A DNA stretch of 5,709 nt from Actinomycetes bacterium (GTDB taxonomy: Bacteria > Actinomycetota > Acidimicrobiia > Acidimicrobiales > RAAP-2), in the NCBI GenBank assembly GCA_025352305.1, contig JANXTQ010000219.1, positions 1 through 5,709 on the forward strand. The letters are read 5' to 3'. The notes beneath the pieces were generated by a model. That model was given only the letters and a program-made list of their open reading frames with translations. It searched no databases and had not been told where the DNA came from. A program made the translations under genes and the position numbers. Positions 5,174 through 5,709 of this stretch are shown piece after piece; the first letter of the stretch is position 1; the number at the start of each line of letters is the position of its first letter.

Positions 5174-5709
5174 GCCCGCGTGAGTTGCCCGACGCCCTCG
5201 TGGCGTATCAGTGGCCGTCGTCCACGCAGCAGATTGCTCTGTCGCAGGGCTTGTTGGCGAGCGACATCTTGCGCTTTGATGGCAACGTCGCGCCGGCACC
5301 GACCTCCAGCGCGCGCCCGGGCACCATTGCCAAGGCGTTGTCAGAGATCAACGAATACGACCGTGGTCGTTACCCGCAGCTGCGTGAAGCTCTCGCGTCG
5401 TTACACAACGTCGCAGTCAATCAGATCGTTCTAGGAGCCGGCAGCGATGAACTGATCGTTCTCTGCGCTCGAGTTTTTGCGCCCGCGGGGACTGTTGCCA
5501 CCGTGCCCGCCAACTCGTATTCAATGTATGCATTCGCTGCGTCAATGGCCAGCGCGCGAGTCATCAGCGATCCCAGTGCGGCAGACCTTGTCTACGTGTG
5601 TCGTCCGAATAATCCGACCGGAGAGTTGGTGGATATACCAACGGTGCCGGGCCAGTTGGTGATTGATGAGGCGTACGCGGAGTACGCCGGGGTCAGCGCG
5701 CTCGATCTC
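5170..5709 (+). CDS. hisC: Histidinol-phosphate aminotransferase HisC, N-terminal 180 residues, cut by window edge
   Basis: PLP-dependent fold-type I aminotransferase that makes histidinol phosphate from imidazole-acetol phosphate and glutamate. Open from ATG 5170 (ATGA overlap with the hisD stop) to the window edge with no stop. Landmarks: EYDRGRYPQLREALA at 62-76; GAGSDELI at 89-96, the cofactor-phosphate region; Y117 and Y120 in the NSYSMY segment; VCRPNNPTG at 143-151 with the Asn that contacts the PLP ring; VIDEAYAEY at 164-172 with Asp166 that pairs with the pyridine nitrogen. The lysine that binds PLP lies beyond the window. Relative to E. coli HisC, the stretch between SMY and PNNPTG and that between PNNPTG and IDEAY are each about a dozen residues shorter. 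The usual NENPxGP near the N terminus reads DGNVAP (37-42). The operon position, after hisD, supports HisC over other class I/II aminotransferases. Confidence 0.92.
   Translation, partial: MSPRELPDALVAYQWPSSTQQIALSQGLLASDILRFDGNVAPAPTSSARPGTIAKALSEINEYDRGRYPQLREALASLHNVAVNQIVLGAGSDELIVLCARVFAPAGTVATVPANSYSMYAFAASMASARVISDPSAADLVYVCRPNNPTGELVDIPTVPGQLVIDEAYAEYAGVSALDL

Overview
The window looks like chromosomal DNA of an actinobacterium. An acidimicrobial or similar compact-genome lineage is my best guess, but this is inference. The evidence is moderately high GC, GTG starts, two promoters spaced for leaderless mRNAs, a two-subunit acyl-CoA carboxylase resembling mycobacterial AccD2/AccA2, and a long-form HisG. 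Nothing in the window looks mobile: no transposase, integrase, tRNA, rRNA, CRISPR or long repeat was seen. It is almost entirely coding, and no gap exceeds about 40 bases.

Left half, all on the minus strand (transcribed right to left from 2944): hisA (2944-2240), a previously uncalled 44-codon gene for a short ideal coiled coil overlapping the hisA stop (2247-2113), then after a 40-base gap with its own promoter the acyl-CoA carboxylase beta subunit (2072-432), and the start of the biotin carboxylase subunit (435 to the window edge, incomplete).

Right half, all on the plus strand: a TrpR-like YerC/YecD-family regulator (2974-3279), hisG (3276-4133), hisD (4133-5173) and the N-terminal part of hisC (5170 to the window edge, incomplete). 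Each junction is a 4- or 1-base stop/start overlap, so this is a tightly coupled operon.

The two transcription units diverge from a 29-base gap (2945-2973). It holds a perfect 10-bp palindrome between, and touching, overlapping divergent -10 candidates. With a TrpR-family protein encoded as the first gene, the simplest model is a histidine-responsive autoregulated switch controlling hisGDC and hisA together. HisG (first step), HisA (fourth step), HisC (aminotransfer) and HisD (last two steps) all belong to histidine synthesis. The carboxylase is a separate acyl-CoA metabolism module.

Most notable: the unannotated coiled-coil microprotein; a HisD of only 346 residues that keeps every zinc and catalytic residue but has lost a block of about 36 residues and changed its NAD-binding loops; a similarly compacted HisC; and the regulator/palindrome arrangement.
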